Shown in pieces: positions 1 to 9,206 of a stretch of 64,000 nt of DNA. Position 1 is the first letter of the stretch; each line of letters begins with the position of its first letter. A program made the translations under genes and the position numbers. Origin of the DNA: Limnanthes douglasii subsp. nivea. Its lineage: Eukaryota; Streptophyta; Magnoliopsida; Brassicales; Limnanthaceae. A model generated the notes under the pieces. It had not been told where the DNA came from. It searched no databases and saw nothing but the letters and a program-made list of their open reading frames with translations. The stretch is from assembly GCA_036936605.1 (NCBI GenBank), contig JAUPFV010000003.1, positions 149,204,997 through 149,268,996 on the forward strand. The letters are read 5' to 3'.

Positions 1-2516
1 AGTGAAACATGATACTAGACGTCCAAAGTGTTTTGGTCTCTGGATTGATTTAAAGAACTTAAAGAGTTTTTCTTTGTAGTAGATGTTCATCTTCTTAAGT
101 GTGTTTCATTTTGTGTCACGTTTCTCTTTTAGTCACTCCTATTAATTAATTGTATCATTAAATTCTCTTGAAGTTTTCATACGTACATGAAAGGTTGTTC
201 CTTAACATCCACCTCACTCGCTTTCGATATTTGATCCTTGATTTTATCTCTACTAAGTTCCATAAATTTTGCATCGTTCAAGGAAATTTATTCTTCTTGT
301 TTTTCCTTTAATCAATTATGGCAAGAAAAGACGTAGACCGACCAGAGAAGGTTTTAAGGCTCAACGAACCTAGGAAAAAATGGATCTCTACTAAGGTTTT
401 AATGTCGATGAGGGCACCTCTTCTAGTGAATCCTTTGAATGTCAAGTAGTCTAAACCTAGGAAAAATTATATTAATATTTCTAGCATAAAGCAAATACCA
501 CAAGAAAAGCCTTATGGGACCCCACTAGTGAGGCCTCAGACTGTCGGTTCAATTTTTCCCCTAGTTATTTTAAGCTTATCTGTGGCTCATGTCCTAATAA
601 CTGATGTATTTTCTCATGGGGAATCATCAATCCCGAAACCGAAAAATAAAAAATGAAAATTCAAGAATAATGATATTGAACTTCATTCGAAGCAAAAAGA
701 ATTCAGTAAAAGGTGTGGGAAGGCAGAATATACTTGGCAGAAGATGACGGCCAAATCGTTGGGATGCAACGAAGGGGTTTAAGCTTTTGAGAACCCCCCT
801 CGTCCTCGTGGATGTACAAAATCACCATCTTCTTTCCATCGAGAAAATTAAATATGTTTATTCTTATATTGACGATTAACGCTCATTTTGCATCCCTTGG
901 GATATTCCAAAAAATGTTAAAGTTCGATTGTTGATCCCTTACAAGACCTATGTTTCAACCCAGGGAGATGAACTTGTACAATAAATAGACATATTTGATT
1001 GAGGTATATGATTTTTATTCACCCTGATTAATTTAAGTTTTTCACCATGTTAGACTTGTGTCTAAGCCATGCTAGACACAACACCAGGAGAATGGGTGAT
1101 GTCGTATGTTATCGCTTCGGGCCTATCAAAGATCAAGTTTGAAATGGATGGGATTATATCTTATCTCTACCAATAAGCTCTTTCTTTAAGTGAGTGGATG
1201 ACTTTCCTGAGTCAGAAAGAGAGTGGAAAAGTATATTTATGTTTTATCTGGTGAGCTACGAGAGCATGAACCTTATCAATATCAAAAACTCGTGACTTAC
1301 ATAAAGCTCGTGGAAGAAATCGTAAGGGCTCAGGGTCTGCTGGAACACTTTTTTTACTTAGAAAAGTCCTTGTTTTTTTTCCTGTAACAACCTTTTTTTT
1401 ATCTTGACCTTGACACTGACTCACTTTTATTTTATTTTTTACAGAGTCAATAATATTTTTCAATAAAACAATTATTAAGGGAAGAAAAAATTTGTAGATA
1501 TAGATACGTGGGCTTTAGAGCGTTGGGAAAACAAGTTCCATAACTGTTTTACCGTGAGTAATTTCACGTTTTCCAAGTTTTGATATATGAAGAAAGCTCT
1601 TAACACTGACGATGACTAAACTATTTTCGTTTCTATAAATTAAATAATGGTGGCTTCCATAGAGCCACCTTATGCAGATATGTTACTTTTAACCCAACAC
1701 AAAATGCCTAAAAGATAGGTGAAGGTAAAATAGTTCAGTATCTCTAAGATAAAAGTTAGGTATGGGGCCATTTTGGAGCCTGAAAGGTTTGATAAGAATG
1801 AAGTCTAAGCGAAGAGCAGAAATGTATGGGTTAAAGAACTAGAATGTCTAATGAACATCAACAACAAATTTACTAATCATCCATAAAATAATTAATGAGC
1901 AATTTTTAACACTTCGTCACGTTTCCACCCTGATAAGGAATCCGACAAAGCGTATTGCATATGTATATGGGCCGAAACACATTATAAACACAAAAGGTTC
2001 GATGAGTATAACTGAGATCTTATGTAGAAACATATTGAAAACCTTGAAGACAAGAATACTTTACTGATGTCTAAAACGAGCAAGGTGGTGTGCCTAAGAG
2101 CAAAGGTGAAGGAATTAAAATTTATCCTATTATTCACGATTCACATTATACCATTGATTCTCAATTCGCATTTAACCAATTCTTTGTGATTTACGATTAA
2201 GAATCAATGGTAGAATATGAATCGTGAATAATGGGTTAAACGTGAATAATTGGTTAAACGTGAATTACGAATCAACTGTTAAATCTGCAATGAGAATCAA
2301 TGCTATAATGTGAACTAAGAATTATATGTGAAATCTAATCTGAGAATAAAAAATTAAATGCAAACTAAGAATCATGGGTTAAATATAGAGCAATACTCAT
2401 ATGTTATATTTGTACTGAGAACATGTGTTAAATATAAACTAAGTATCTAGGGTTAAACGCGAATCGTGAATCATTTATGAAATCTAAATTGAGAATCAAT
2501 AGTTAAATGTGAACTA
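1..2516 (+). repeat. Repeat family A, copy 1 (interrupted by Tat-1)
   Basis: This stretch is a close copy of sequence starting at 34512 and again at 38071; the opening AGTGAAACATGATMCTAGAC is shared by all three. Position 1 already lies inside the repeat, so its left edge is outside the window. It holds a decayed plus-strand coding region followed by a low-complexity tail of short related words. The copy was split by insertion of the complete LTR retrotransposon at 2522-12834 and resumes at 12840 for about 43 bases. It may be a remnant of a minus-oriented Tat element, but no LTR was identified. Confidence 0.85.
318..2120 (+). pseudogene. Decayed aORF-like gene in repeat A copy 1
   Basis: A plus-strand coding relic with many stops. 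An ATG at 318 opens a short peptide beginning MARKDVDRPEKVL. The block IPKNVKVR at 904-927 is followed exactly 65 codons later, in the same frame, by MS-x-x-IAS-x-LS-x-I at 1099. The antisense gene of Tat-2 (39521-41909, minus) has IPENVKIR and MSCIMASRLSGI with the same 65-codon spacing, so the two are homologous. That gene resembles the plant family annotated as putative gypsy-type transposon (Pfam Transposase_28), a name given from memory of the family. The last part (about 1960-2120) reads as a charged, coiled-coil-like tail. Function unknown; not translatable as it stands. Confidence 0.7.
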
Positions 2517-2521
2517 AAAAC
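2126..2521. repeat. Hairpin plus degenerate short tandem repeats
   Basis: 2126-2161 and 2200-2235 are an imperfect inverted repeat of about 36 bases with a 38-base loop. The rest, to 2521, is built of shuffled words such as GTTAAAT, GAATCA and GTGAACTAA. The same block recurs at about 36604-37015 in copy 2, and a short tail of it lies at 12840-12882 beyond Tat-1. It is non-coding. Confidence 0.7.
2517..2521. other. Target-site duplication of Tat-1, left (AAAAC)
   Basis: AAAAC directly precedes the left LTR and is repeated at 12835-12839 directly after the right LTR. A 5 bp duplication is the usual product of Ty3/gypsy integration. It shows that 2522-12834 is one insertion with both original ends. 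Confidence 0.92.
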
Positions 2522-2816
2522 TGATAAGGAAATATATTCATAAGAGACTTAAATGTAATTAATAAGGACTTAAATGATAAGTTCTATTAATATAGAGTAA
2601 GATTAAGCCTTATAAGAAGAATAGGGACTGAACTGTAAATATCTGTCTTATGTAACCAATTTTGTAACTAACTTACTAGACCTATTTAAAGAGGCCGAGG
2701 AGGTTGATTACGCCGATGAAATTTTTAGAGGAGAAAGACAATATTCACATCTGAAAATCTCTGTTGATTCTAAGTAGATATTCTCAATCTTCTCTAGTTA
2801 CTTTCTATTCTCACCA
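2522..2816 (+). repeat. Tat-1 5' LTR
   Basis: 295 bases from TGATAAGG to CTCACCA, matched with 8 differences by 12540-12834. It carries the sense promoter; transcription would start below the TATA-like TATTTAAA at 2693-2700. The two-base gap AA then separates it from the primer binding site, as in Tat-3. Confidence 0.95.
2693..2700 (+). promoter_or_regulatory. TATA-like box of the Tat-1 5' LTR
   Basis: TATTTAAA lies about 120 bases before the LTR end, with a CCAAT-like word (ACCAAT) about 35 bases upstream. The same site in the 3' LTR is at about 12711-12718. Predicted from sequence only. Confidence 0.55.
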
Positions 2817-2819
2817 AAT

Positions 2820-2837
2820 TGGCGCTAGAAAGAGGGG
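2820..2837 (+). other. Tat-1 primer binding site
   Basis: TGGCGCTAGAAAGAGGGG starts four bases after the LTR end. The leading TGG pairs with the CCA end of a tRNA, which primes minus-strand DNA synthesis. The tRNA species was not identified. It differs from the TGGCGACCACAGTGGG-type site of Tat-3 after the first six bases. Confidence 0.75.
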
Positions 2838-2926
2838 GCGAAGATACCTTGATCGATTGATCAAAAATCGAGTCTTGAATTTGTTTATTTTCTGAAGTAT
2901 TTTGTTTACATTTTTGTTGATCAGAG

Positions 2927-5347
2927 ATGAATTCAGAGGAAGGAGATAATCCACTTGTTCGAAAAGCTTTGGAGACGTTGAAATCTGATCTGCAAGATAA
3001 AGAAGCAGGTAAGTCAATTCCGATTCAATCAAACCAATTTTATTTTGAAGGTAAAATGAATGAGTTGATAAGAAAAGTGGCGGAACTTGATGAATATGCT
3101 AAAAAGAAACAAGATAATAATGGCGCTAGACTTAGATCTAAAATAGCAAGAGGTGATCGGGATGATCAGTTGGATCCATCGAATGATGACGGCGACGTTC
3201 GAAATGTTCAGCGTAAAATGCAATTTGAGCGTAAAAAGGAGCATAGTGGAATGAGAAAAAGAGAGAAGTTGCAGAAGCGACAGTATGTAGATTCTAGTGA
3301 AGAAGAGGATTTTGAAAATTCGGAGTCAGATGAAACGTCAAGATATGAGAATTTTCGAAGTCATTCAAAAGGAGGAGGATATGAATTTCGGCCAGCTAAA
3401 ATGTACAAGGAAGGAAGGCAAAAGAAGGAAAGACAAGTGTATTCTCCTCAAAAATTTGAAGGGGAACCGAGTTTGTATGCTACTGTGGGAATGAGGAATG
3501 AAGACCAATATGTTCAAGGAGTAGATTGGAGGGATTCGTCGTTGATTAGTGCAATCAGATCTGTACCGCTTCCGAGGCGGTTCGACATTTCTAAAATTGA
3601 CAAGTTTGATGGAACTCAAGATCCAGATGATCATATAGAACAATTCAAGAACTATATGACTAATTTCGAGGATGATGATAAATTGGTTTGCAGGGCCTTT
3701 TCTCAGACATTCAAAGGAACTGCATTAAAATGGTATAACAAGATTCCTAAGGAGTCTATTGCAAATTTTAGAGACTTTTACACAGCTTTTCGAAGACAGT
3801 TTGTGGGAAGCAAAGAAATGAGAGCTAATGGAGATACAATAATACAATGTAAGCAAGCTGTGGGAGAAACATTGAAGGATTATACTAAGAGATTTGTGTC
3901 AACAAAAGCAGGATTAGATGATTGTGAGGAATCGGTGGCTATGGCAGCGTTTCGACAAGGATTGTTGCCAGGAGATTTAGCTGATGAAACAACAAGGCGT
4001 AGGGCATTAATGTTTGGAGCTCTCATGGCTCAGGTTGAAGATCAGATCAAAGTCGAAGAGTCTACTCGAGTTCGAGGAGGAAATATTGGTGTTCAGAAAG
4101 GGAATAGTCAGGTGGGAAATAATCAAGTGAACGCTTCGAATAATAGCTCGTCAAGGGGAAGGGGTAATCAAAATGTTTCTTACCGAGGAGGTTCGAGTTC
4201 ATATCAAGGGGGTTCTAATCATCACAATTTTAGTAATCAATACCAGTTCAAACCAAGATCCAATGTATGGGTGAAACCAGAATATTATGCGGATTTGACT
4301 GAAAGTGTGGCATCGATATATGAGAAAAGCAAGGGAACAGAAAATTTCAGAAAGCCGGCAGCGATTAATAGGCCAAGAGAGGAACGCAATAACAGGTTCT
4401 GTAGGTATCATGATGATATTGGACATGATAGAAATGATTGTATTGCTTTGAAGAAGGAGATGCAGATTTTGATAGAGAATGGAAAATTGTTGGAGTATGT
4501 AAAAAAGAACGCTAAAGCTGTAACTCAAAAGGTTGGTAATCCTAATTCTAAGCAGGAAACTGCACTGATGATTTTAGATGTTGCAGATGATGAATTTGAT
4601 GTGGCTTCGGAATATGTCGACCCAGACCCTAGGCGATTGTTGTTGATGTCAGTTGATGAGCCGATGTGTAAGGGACGTGTTCGAGATCTGTGTGCGTTCT
4701 TTGAGTCATTGGCGATATTTGGGGGAGACTCAATGACTAATAATACCAATAATTCGAGGAAAAGACATATAGTGAATTTAATGCATCAAATTGAAGGAGG
4801 AGCATCAGCACATCTATGCAATAAGAATGTCCCATTTAAAATTTTCGATGGGGATGATTTGAGAGGAATTACTGGACCACATGAAGATGCAGTGGTCATT
4901 GGAGCAGAAGTGTGTGGGGTAGAAATTCGACGAGTATTGATTGATACTGGAAGTTCTGCTAATGTGCTGTTCAAATCAACGTATGATAGATTGAGTGCTC
5001 CACCTCGGATAGAAAGGTTAGAAAGAACTATAATTGGCTTTACTGGTGCAACAACGAATGTAGTGGGAGAGTATGAATGTGAAATTTCTCTGGGAAAAGG
5101 GCCTTTTAAAAAGAAAGTACAAGTACTTTTTATGGTGGTAGATTGTCCGTCGAGCTACAATGCTATTTTTGGAAGGTCATGGCTGGCAAAAATGTACGCT
5201 ATAGTTTCTACAGTTCATCAATGTTTGAAATATGTAGTCGGGGATCGAATTGGTGTAGTTCGAAGTGACCAAAAAGTAGCTAGAGAGTGTTACGCTGCTG
5301 CATTTAGACTACGTGATAAAAGTACCGATGATCCAATGGAGAAATAG
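2927..5347 (+). CDS. gag-pro: Tat-1 Gag-protease polyprotein (806 aa)
   Basis: Gag packages the element RNA and the aspartic protease cuts the polyprotein. The first ATG after the primer site opens an intact 806-codon frame. Residues about 60-170 are highly charged. A retrotransposon-gag domain spans about 215-340 (RRFDISKIDKFDG, ALKWYNKIP, FRRQFVGSKE). A glycine/asparagine-rich linker follows. A zinc-binding motif CRYHDDIGHDRNDC has C492, H500 and C505. The protease motif IDTGSSANVLF has its catalytic Asp at 673. The frame ends in TAG at 5345-5347 and stays open beyond it into pol. The frame is undamaged, unlike the gag frames of the other Tat copies here. Confidence 0.95.
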   Translation: MNSEEGDNPLVRKALETLKSDLQDKEAGKSIPIQSNQFYFEGKMNELIRKVAELDEYAKKKQDNNGARLRSKIARGDRDDQLDPSNDDGDVRNVQRKMQFERKKEHSGMRKREKLQKRQYVDSSEEEDFENSESDETSRYENFRSHSKGGGYEFRPAKMYKEGRQKKERQVYSPQKFEGEPSLYATVGMRNEDQYVQGVDWRDSSLISAIRSVPLPRRFDISKIDKFDGTQDPDDHIEQFKNYMTNFEDDDKLVCRAFSQTFKGTALKWYNKIPKESIANFRDFYTAFRRQFVGSKEMRANGDTIIQCKQAVGETLKDYTKRFVSTKAGLDDCEESVAMAAFRQGLLPGDLADETTRRRALMFGALMAQVEDQIKVEESTRVRGGNIGVQKGNSQVGNNQVNASNNSSSRGRGNQNVSYRGGSSSYQGGSNHHNFSNQYQFKPRSNVWVKPEYYADLTESVASIYEKSKGTENFRKPAAINRPREERNNRFCRYHDDIGHDRNDCIALKKEMQILIENGKLLEYVKKNAKAVTQKVGNPNSKQETALMILDVADDEFDVASEYVDPDPRRLLLMSVDEPMCKGRVRDLCAFFESLAIFGGDSMTNNTNNSRKRHIVNLMHQIEGGASAHLCNKNVPFKIFDGDDLRGITGPHEDAVVIGAEVCGVEIRRVLIDTGSSANVLFKSTYDRLSAPPRIERLERTIIGFTGATTNVVGEYECEISLGKGPFKKKVQVLFMVVDCPSSYNAIFGRSWLAKMYAIVSTVHQCLKYVVGDRIGVVRSDQKVARECYAAAFRLRDKSTDDPMEK

Positions 5348-5350
5348 CAG
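5345..5350 (+). promoter_or_regulatory. In-frame stop at the gag-pro / pol boundary (TAG CAG)
   Basis: Gag-protease and RT share one frame, separated only by TAG followed by CAG. Tat-3 has TAA CAG and Tat-4 has TAA CAT at the corresponding point. Plant readthrough signals of the tobamovirus type are UAG followed by CAR YYA, so the context is suggestive of readthrough. Ogre-like Tat relatives are known to separate these units by stops and to remove an intron there. Which mechanism applies here is unknown. Confidence 0.5.
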
Positions 5351-7312
5351 GTCGGGGGGTTGCCCTCTGGTAGTAAAGATGAAGGAATTGATGACCCGAG
5401 GTCAACCCCGAGTTCTGTGGTAGTAAGTGAAGAGATAGAAGAATACGTCTTCGATAATAACAGAGTACTTCGAATTGGGACTTTATTGTCTTTATCAGTG
5501 CGAGAAAGATTGTTGAATTTTTTGTCTAAGAACTTGGATGTGTTTGCTTGGAGGTCCGAGGATGTAGTGGGGGTCCCAATTGATATTATATGTCATAGCT
5601 TGGCTGTGGATTCGAAGATCAAGCCGATAATACAAAAAAGGAGAGCTTTTTCGTTGGAAAAATCTGAGGCCATAGTTGCTGAGGTAGATAGATTGTATAA
5701 AATGGGGCATATCCGGGAGTCCAAATATCCGAAGTGGACAGCTAATCCGGTAGTGGTGAAAAAAAAGAATGGAAAGTGGAGGATGTGTTTAGACTTCACA
5801 GATTTAAACAGAGCTTGCCCAAAGGATCCTTTTCCAGTACCTCGAATTGATCAACTAGTGGATTCTACTTCTGGAAACAAAATTCTAACATTTATGGATG
5901 CATTTTCAGGATATAATCAAATTCGAATGAATCCAGAGGATGAAGAAAGCACAACATTTATCACTGATCGAGGTCTACATTGTTATAGGGTGATGCCGTT
6001 TGGATTGAAAAATGCTGGGTCTACATATCAAAGGTTGATGAATAAGGCGTTTGCTTCGCAAATAGGGAGGAATATCGAAGTATACATCGATGATATGCTT
6101 GTTAAGAGCAAAAGTGATGATGATCATATCGATGATTTAGAAGAGACGTTTCTGAATCTTAGAACAATACAGTTGAAGTTGAACCCAGAAAAATGCACGT
6201 TTGGAGTCCGATCTGGTAAGTTTCTGGGATATGTAATAAGTGAAAGAGGAATCGAAGTGGATCCAGAACAGTTGAAGGCTTTGATATCGATGTCTTCGCC
6301 TCAGAGTATCAAGGAAGTGCAAATGTTAACAGGCAGGTTAGCAGCTCTGAACAGATTCATTTCTCGTTTTTCAGATAAATGCTTGCCTTTTTTCCAGGTG
6401 TTGCGTCGAACTAATAATTTTGAATGGACTTCGGATTGTGAAGAAGCTTTTGTTAAGATCAAAAATCTTTTGTCCACTCCTGAAATATTATCAAAGCCTC
6501 GAGAAGGTGAGCAACTGTTTTTGTATATAGCAGTATCGGATTATGCAGTGAGTGCAGTTCTGGTTAGTGAAGATTCAAGAATTTCGAGGCCCGTCTGTTA
6601 TGTCAGTAAAAGTTTGGTTGATGCTGAAAAACGTTACTTGAAGCTCGAAAAATTGGCATTGTGCATAGTAGTGGCGGCGAGAAAAATGCGTCCCTACTTC
6701 CAAGCACATAAAATTGTGGTTCGAACTTCTTATCCATTGAAAAATGTATTGCAAAAACCAGATATCTCAGGAAGAATGACTAAGTGGTCTGTTGAATTGG
6801 GAGATTTCGATGTGTTATTCTCTCCGCGAACGGCTGTCAAAGCTCAGGCCTTAGCAGATTTCTTTGTTGAGTTTCATTCGAGTAGATCCGAAGAGAAAGA
6901 AGGTGAAAAAATGAACACGAATCCGACGTGGACGGTACGAACTGATGGAGGATCTAGTAATAAAGGGTCGAGTGCAGGAGTTGAATTGGTGGCACCAACA
7001 GGGGATTTTATGTTTCAAGCTATAAGATTTGGATTTCATGCTTCAAATAATGAAGCTGAATATGAAGCTGTGCTAGCAGGATTGCGGTTAGCAAAAATTT
7101 GTGGAGCAATATTCGTGCGCTTAGAAACAGATTCGCAGTTGGTAGTTAACCATGTTAAAGGAATATCAGAGGCTAAAAAAGACCGTTTAGTGTTGTATTT
7201 GCAAGAACTTCGAAGTGTGATGGCACAGTTTGAAAATGTTGAGGTGGAGCAAATTCGAAGAGGAAATAATACAATGGCTGATTCTTTAGCAACAATGGCT
7301 TACTCTGAATAA
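5348..7312 (+). CDS. pol: Tat-1 reverse transcriptase and dual RNase H (650 aa from the TTG at 5360)
   Basis: This copies the element RNA into DNA. No ATG starts the frame; it continues in frame from gag-pro after the stop, so numbering here uses TTG 5360. RT: VVVKKKNGKWRMCLDFTDL, MDAFSGY with catalytic D180, and YIDDM with D244 and D245. First RNase H and connection about 375-480 (LFLYIAVSDYAVSAVLV, YFQAHKIVV). Second, archaeal-type RNase H from about 524, with D529 in TDGG, the Glu in NNEAEYEA, and ETDSQLV. Having both domains is a Tat hallmark. The frame ends in TAA at 7310. Tat-4 reads a sense codon there, so this stop is probably a private mutation. Confidence 0.93.
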   Translation, partial: QVGGLPSGSKDEGIDDPRSTPSSVVVSEEIEEYVFDNNRVLRIGTLLSLSVRERLLNFLSKNLDVFAWRSEDVVGVPIDIICHSLAVDSKIKPIIQKRRAFSLEKSEAIVAEVDRLYKMGHIRESKYPKWTANPVVVKKKNGKWRMCLDFTDLNRACPKDPFPVPRIDQLVDSTSGNKILTFMDAFSGYNQIRMNPEDEESTTFITDRGLHCYRVMPFGLKNAGSTYQRLMNKAFASQIGRNIEVYIDDMLVKSKSDDDHIDDLEETFLNLRTIQLKLNPEKCTFGVRSGKFLGYVISERGIEVDPEQLKALISMSSPQSIKEVQMLTGRLAALNRFISRFSDKCLPFFQVLRRTNNFEWTSDCEEAFVKIKNLLSTPEILSKPREGEQLFLYIAVSDYAVSAVLVSEDSRISRPVCYVSKSLVDAEKRYLKLEKLALCIVVAARKMRPYFQAHKIVVRTSYPLKNVLQKPDISGRMTKWSVELGDFDVLFSPRTAVKAQALADFFVEFHSSRSEEKEGEKMNTNPTWTVRTDGGSSNKGSSAGVELVAPTGDFMFQAIRFGFHASNNEAEYEAVLAGLRLAKICGAIFVRLETDSQLVVNHVKGISEAKKDRLVLYLQELRSVMAQFENVEVEQIRRGNNTMADSLATMAYSE

Positions 7313-8652
7313 TATCCATGGATTGTGACACAACCACTGCCTTCGATTATATCAAGCTCTGAGCAGCGTGAATTTGTTGATGAGGTAGTAAATGATTCGA
7401 CGCGCATTCGAGGTGATTGGAGAACTGACTTGTTAAATTTTCTTACAAAGGGAATACTACCTCTTGATAAGCACTTGCTCAAGAAAATAAGGAATAAAGC
7501 TCTTGGTTATGTGGTGTTGGATGGGGTATTGTATAAGAGGTCTGTGTCGAGGCTCTTATTACGATGTTTGAGTAAGCAAGAATCTCAAAGCATTCTATCT
7601 GAATTACACGATGGAGACGGGTCAGCTCATTGTGGCTTCAAAGCTTTAACACGTAGGGTATTGTTGGCAGGGTATTATTGGCCTACTATATTGCAGGATG
7701 CCAAGTTATTAGTTCGAAACTGTGATACTTGTCAAAGGTATGCACATTTGATACATAAACCAGCGGTACCCCTAATGATAATCTCTGAGGCGGTTCCTTT
7801 TGATAGATGGGGGATTGATTTAGTAGGACCATTGTCTATGGCTTCAGGTGGAAGACAGATGATTATTGTCGCGGTTGATTATTTTTCGAAGTGGGCAGAA
7901 GCAGAGCCTTTAGCTGGAACAAAAGCTAAGGATGTGATCAAGTTTATTCTAAGTAACATCTGCTACTGTTTTGGAGTTCCTCGAAAAATAACAACAGACA
8001 ACGGTCCCCAATTTAATAACAAGGAAATGGATTCTTTTGCTCTTCGAAAGGAATACAGCAATGCTTTTCTAGTCCTTTTCATCCACAAGCAAATGGGCAA
8101 GTGGAAGTTACAAATAGATCTATTTTGGAGGGTTTGAAGAAATATTTGGCGGGAGCAGCGGGGAAATGGCCAAACTATCTTCAAGAGGTGTTGTGGGCAT
8201 ATCGTACAACTCCTAGAGAGGTCACCAAAGAGACTCATTTTTCTCTAGTGTATGGAATGGATGCTGTATGCCCTGCTGAATCTACATTACCTTCTTATAG
8301 ACTATTGCGTTATTCCGAAGCAGATAACGATGAAGCTAGAAGGATTGAGCTTGATTTGTTAGAAGAAAAAAGGGTCAAAGCACATTTGAATGTGGTTCAT
8401 TATCAAACCTTAATGAGAAGCAGGTACGATGCTAAAGTTAAGAAGAGGGAGTTCAAGGTTGGCGATAAAGTATTGCGAAAAGTATTTCTTCATACTAAGG
8501 ACAAGCACCTCGGAAAATTGGCTCCGAATTGGGAGGGTCCTTATGAAGTCAAAATGAAGGTCAAGCCAGGGTCATATAGGTTGTCTGATCATGAGGGGAG
8601 GATGCTCAAACACCCTTGGAATATAGAACATTTGAAATTGTATTGTGAGTAA
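7313..8652 (+). pseudogene. int: Tat-1 integrase, one frameshift
   Basis: Integrase inserts the DNA copy into the chromosome. Numbered from GTG 7325: zinc-binding H95, H102, C133, C136 (ELHDGDGSAH, CDTCQRY). The catalytic core has D165 in WGIDLVGPL and D225 in TTDNGPQF. The catalytic Glu, in NGQVE at 8104-8106, lies 35 residues after D225, as expected for a DD35E enzyme, but in another frame: one base is missing in the T-run at 8035-8038. The second frame runs to the TGA after KLYCE and carries the C-terminal GDKVLRKVF...NWEGPY segment. All catalytic residues are present; the frameshift and the upstream TAA are the only breaks. Confidence 0.92.
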
Positions 8653-8885
8653 AATTGGACTTCGAATTTTTACAAGACAGACATACTCTTTCCTTATCTG
8701 TTGGCCCAGAAAGGTTTTAATGAGGTGTCTGGTTAAGATTGAAGTTCATAATAAAATTTCTTTTGGCCATTGGTTGTTTAATATGATGAATGATTTTTAT
8801 TTTGGTAACTTGGCAAAGACTGATCATCTTTGAAAGTTGACCAAGAGTTATTTTCTAAAGCAATAGCTTTGAAGAAACAACCTAT
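8653..8885 (+). other. Conserved untranslated block after integrase
   Basis: No gene. The words ACTCTTTCCT, GTTGGCCCAG, GGTTTTAATGAGG, TTTTGGCCA and TGATCATCTTTGA recur in the same order in Tat-4 at about 48277-48440. Retention in two diverged copies suggests a cis-acting role. The short open frame at 8645-8833 is not conserved. Confidence 0.6.
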
Positions 8886-9089
8886 TTCGAGGTGCCACGT
8901 CTTATGAGTTCATCTAATTTTCAAGGTGCCACGTCTTATGAGTGCATCTAATTTTCGAGGTGCCACGTCTTATGAGTGCATCTAATTTTCGAGGTGCCAC
9001 GTCTTATGAGTGCATTTAATTTTCGAGGTGCCACGTTTTATGAGTGCATCTAATTTTCGAGGTGCCATGTTTTATAAGTGCACCAGAAA
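8886..9089 (+). repeat. 34 bp x 6 minisatellite of Tat-1
   Basis: Six tandem units start at 8886, 8920, 8954, 8988, 9022 and 9056. Each begins TTCRAGGTGCCAYGTYTTAT. Four units keep CCACGTC, whose complement GACGTGG contains an ACGT core bound by plant bZIP factors. The array lies between pol and the 3' end of the antisense gene. Tat-4 has six units of 35-36 bp in the same place. Confidence 0.93.
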
Positions 9090-9206
9090 TTTGAAATATT
9101 AAGAAAGTTGATTGTTTTATCGGATAAAACTTGAAGCTTACAAAAAAGCAGAAAACTACTTAATTAAAACACACAAAAAACAAACACGACATATATAATC
9201 TACTGT

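Noticed and set aside
1212..1463. Minus-strand frame with a relative at 39183-39401
   Set aside because: It recurs only because repeat A recurs. The plus-strand reading shows the conserved aORF-like blocks, so this is a shadow.
7310..7312. Second programmed stop, between RNase H and integrase
   Set aside because: Tat-4 and Tat-5 read through this point without a stop, so the TAA in Tat-1 looks like a private mutation, unlike the stop at 5345.
8645..8833. Short frame after integrase
   Set aside because: The corresponding region of Tat-4 conserves DNA words but not this frame, so it is untranslated sequence.
8886..9089. CRISPR array
   Set aside because: Units are contiguous 34 bp repeats with no unique spacers, inside a plant retrotransposon.
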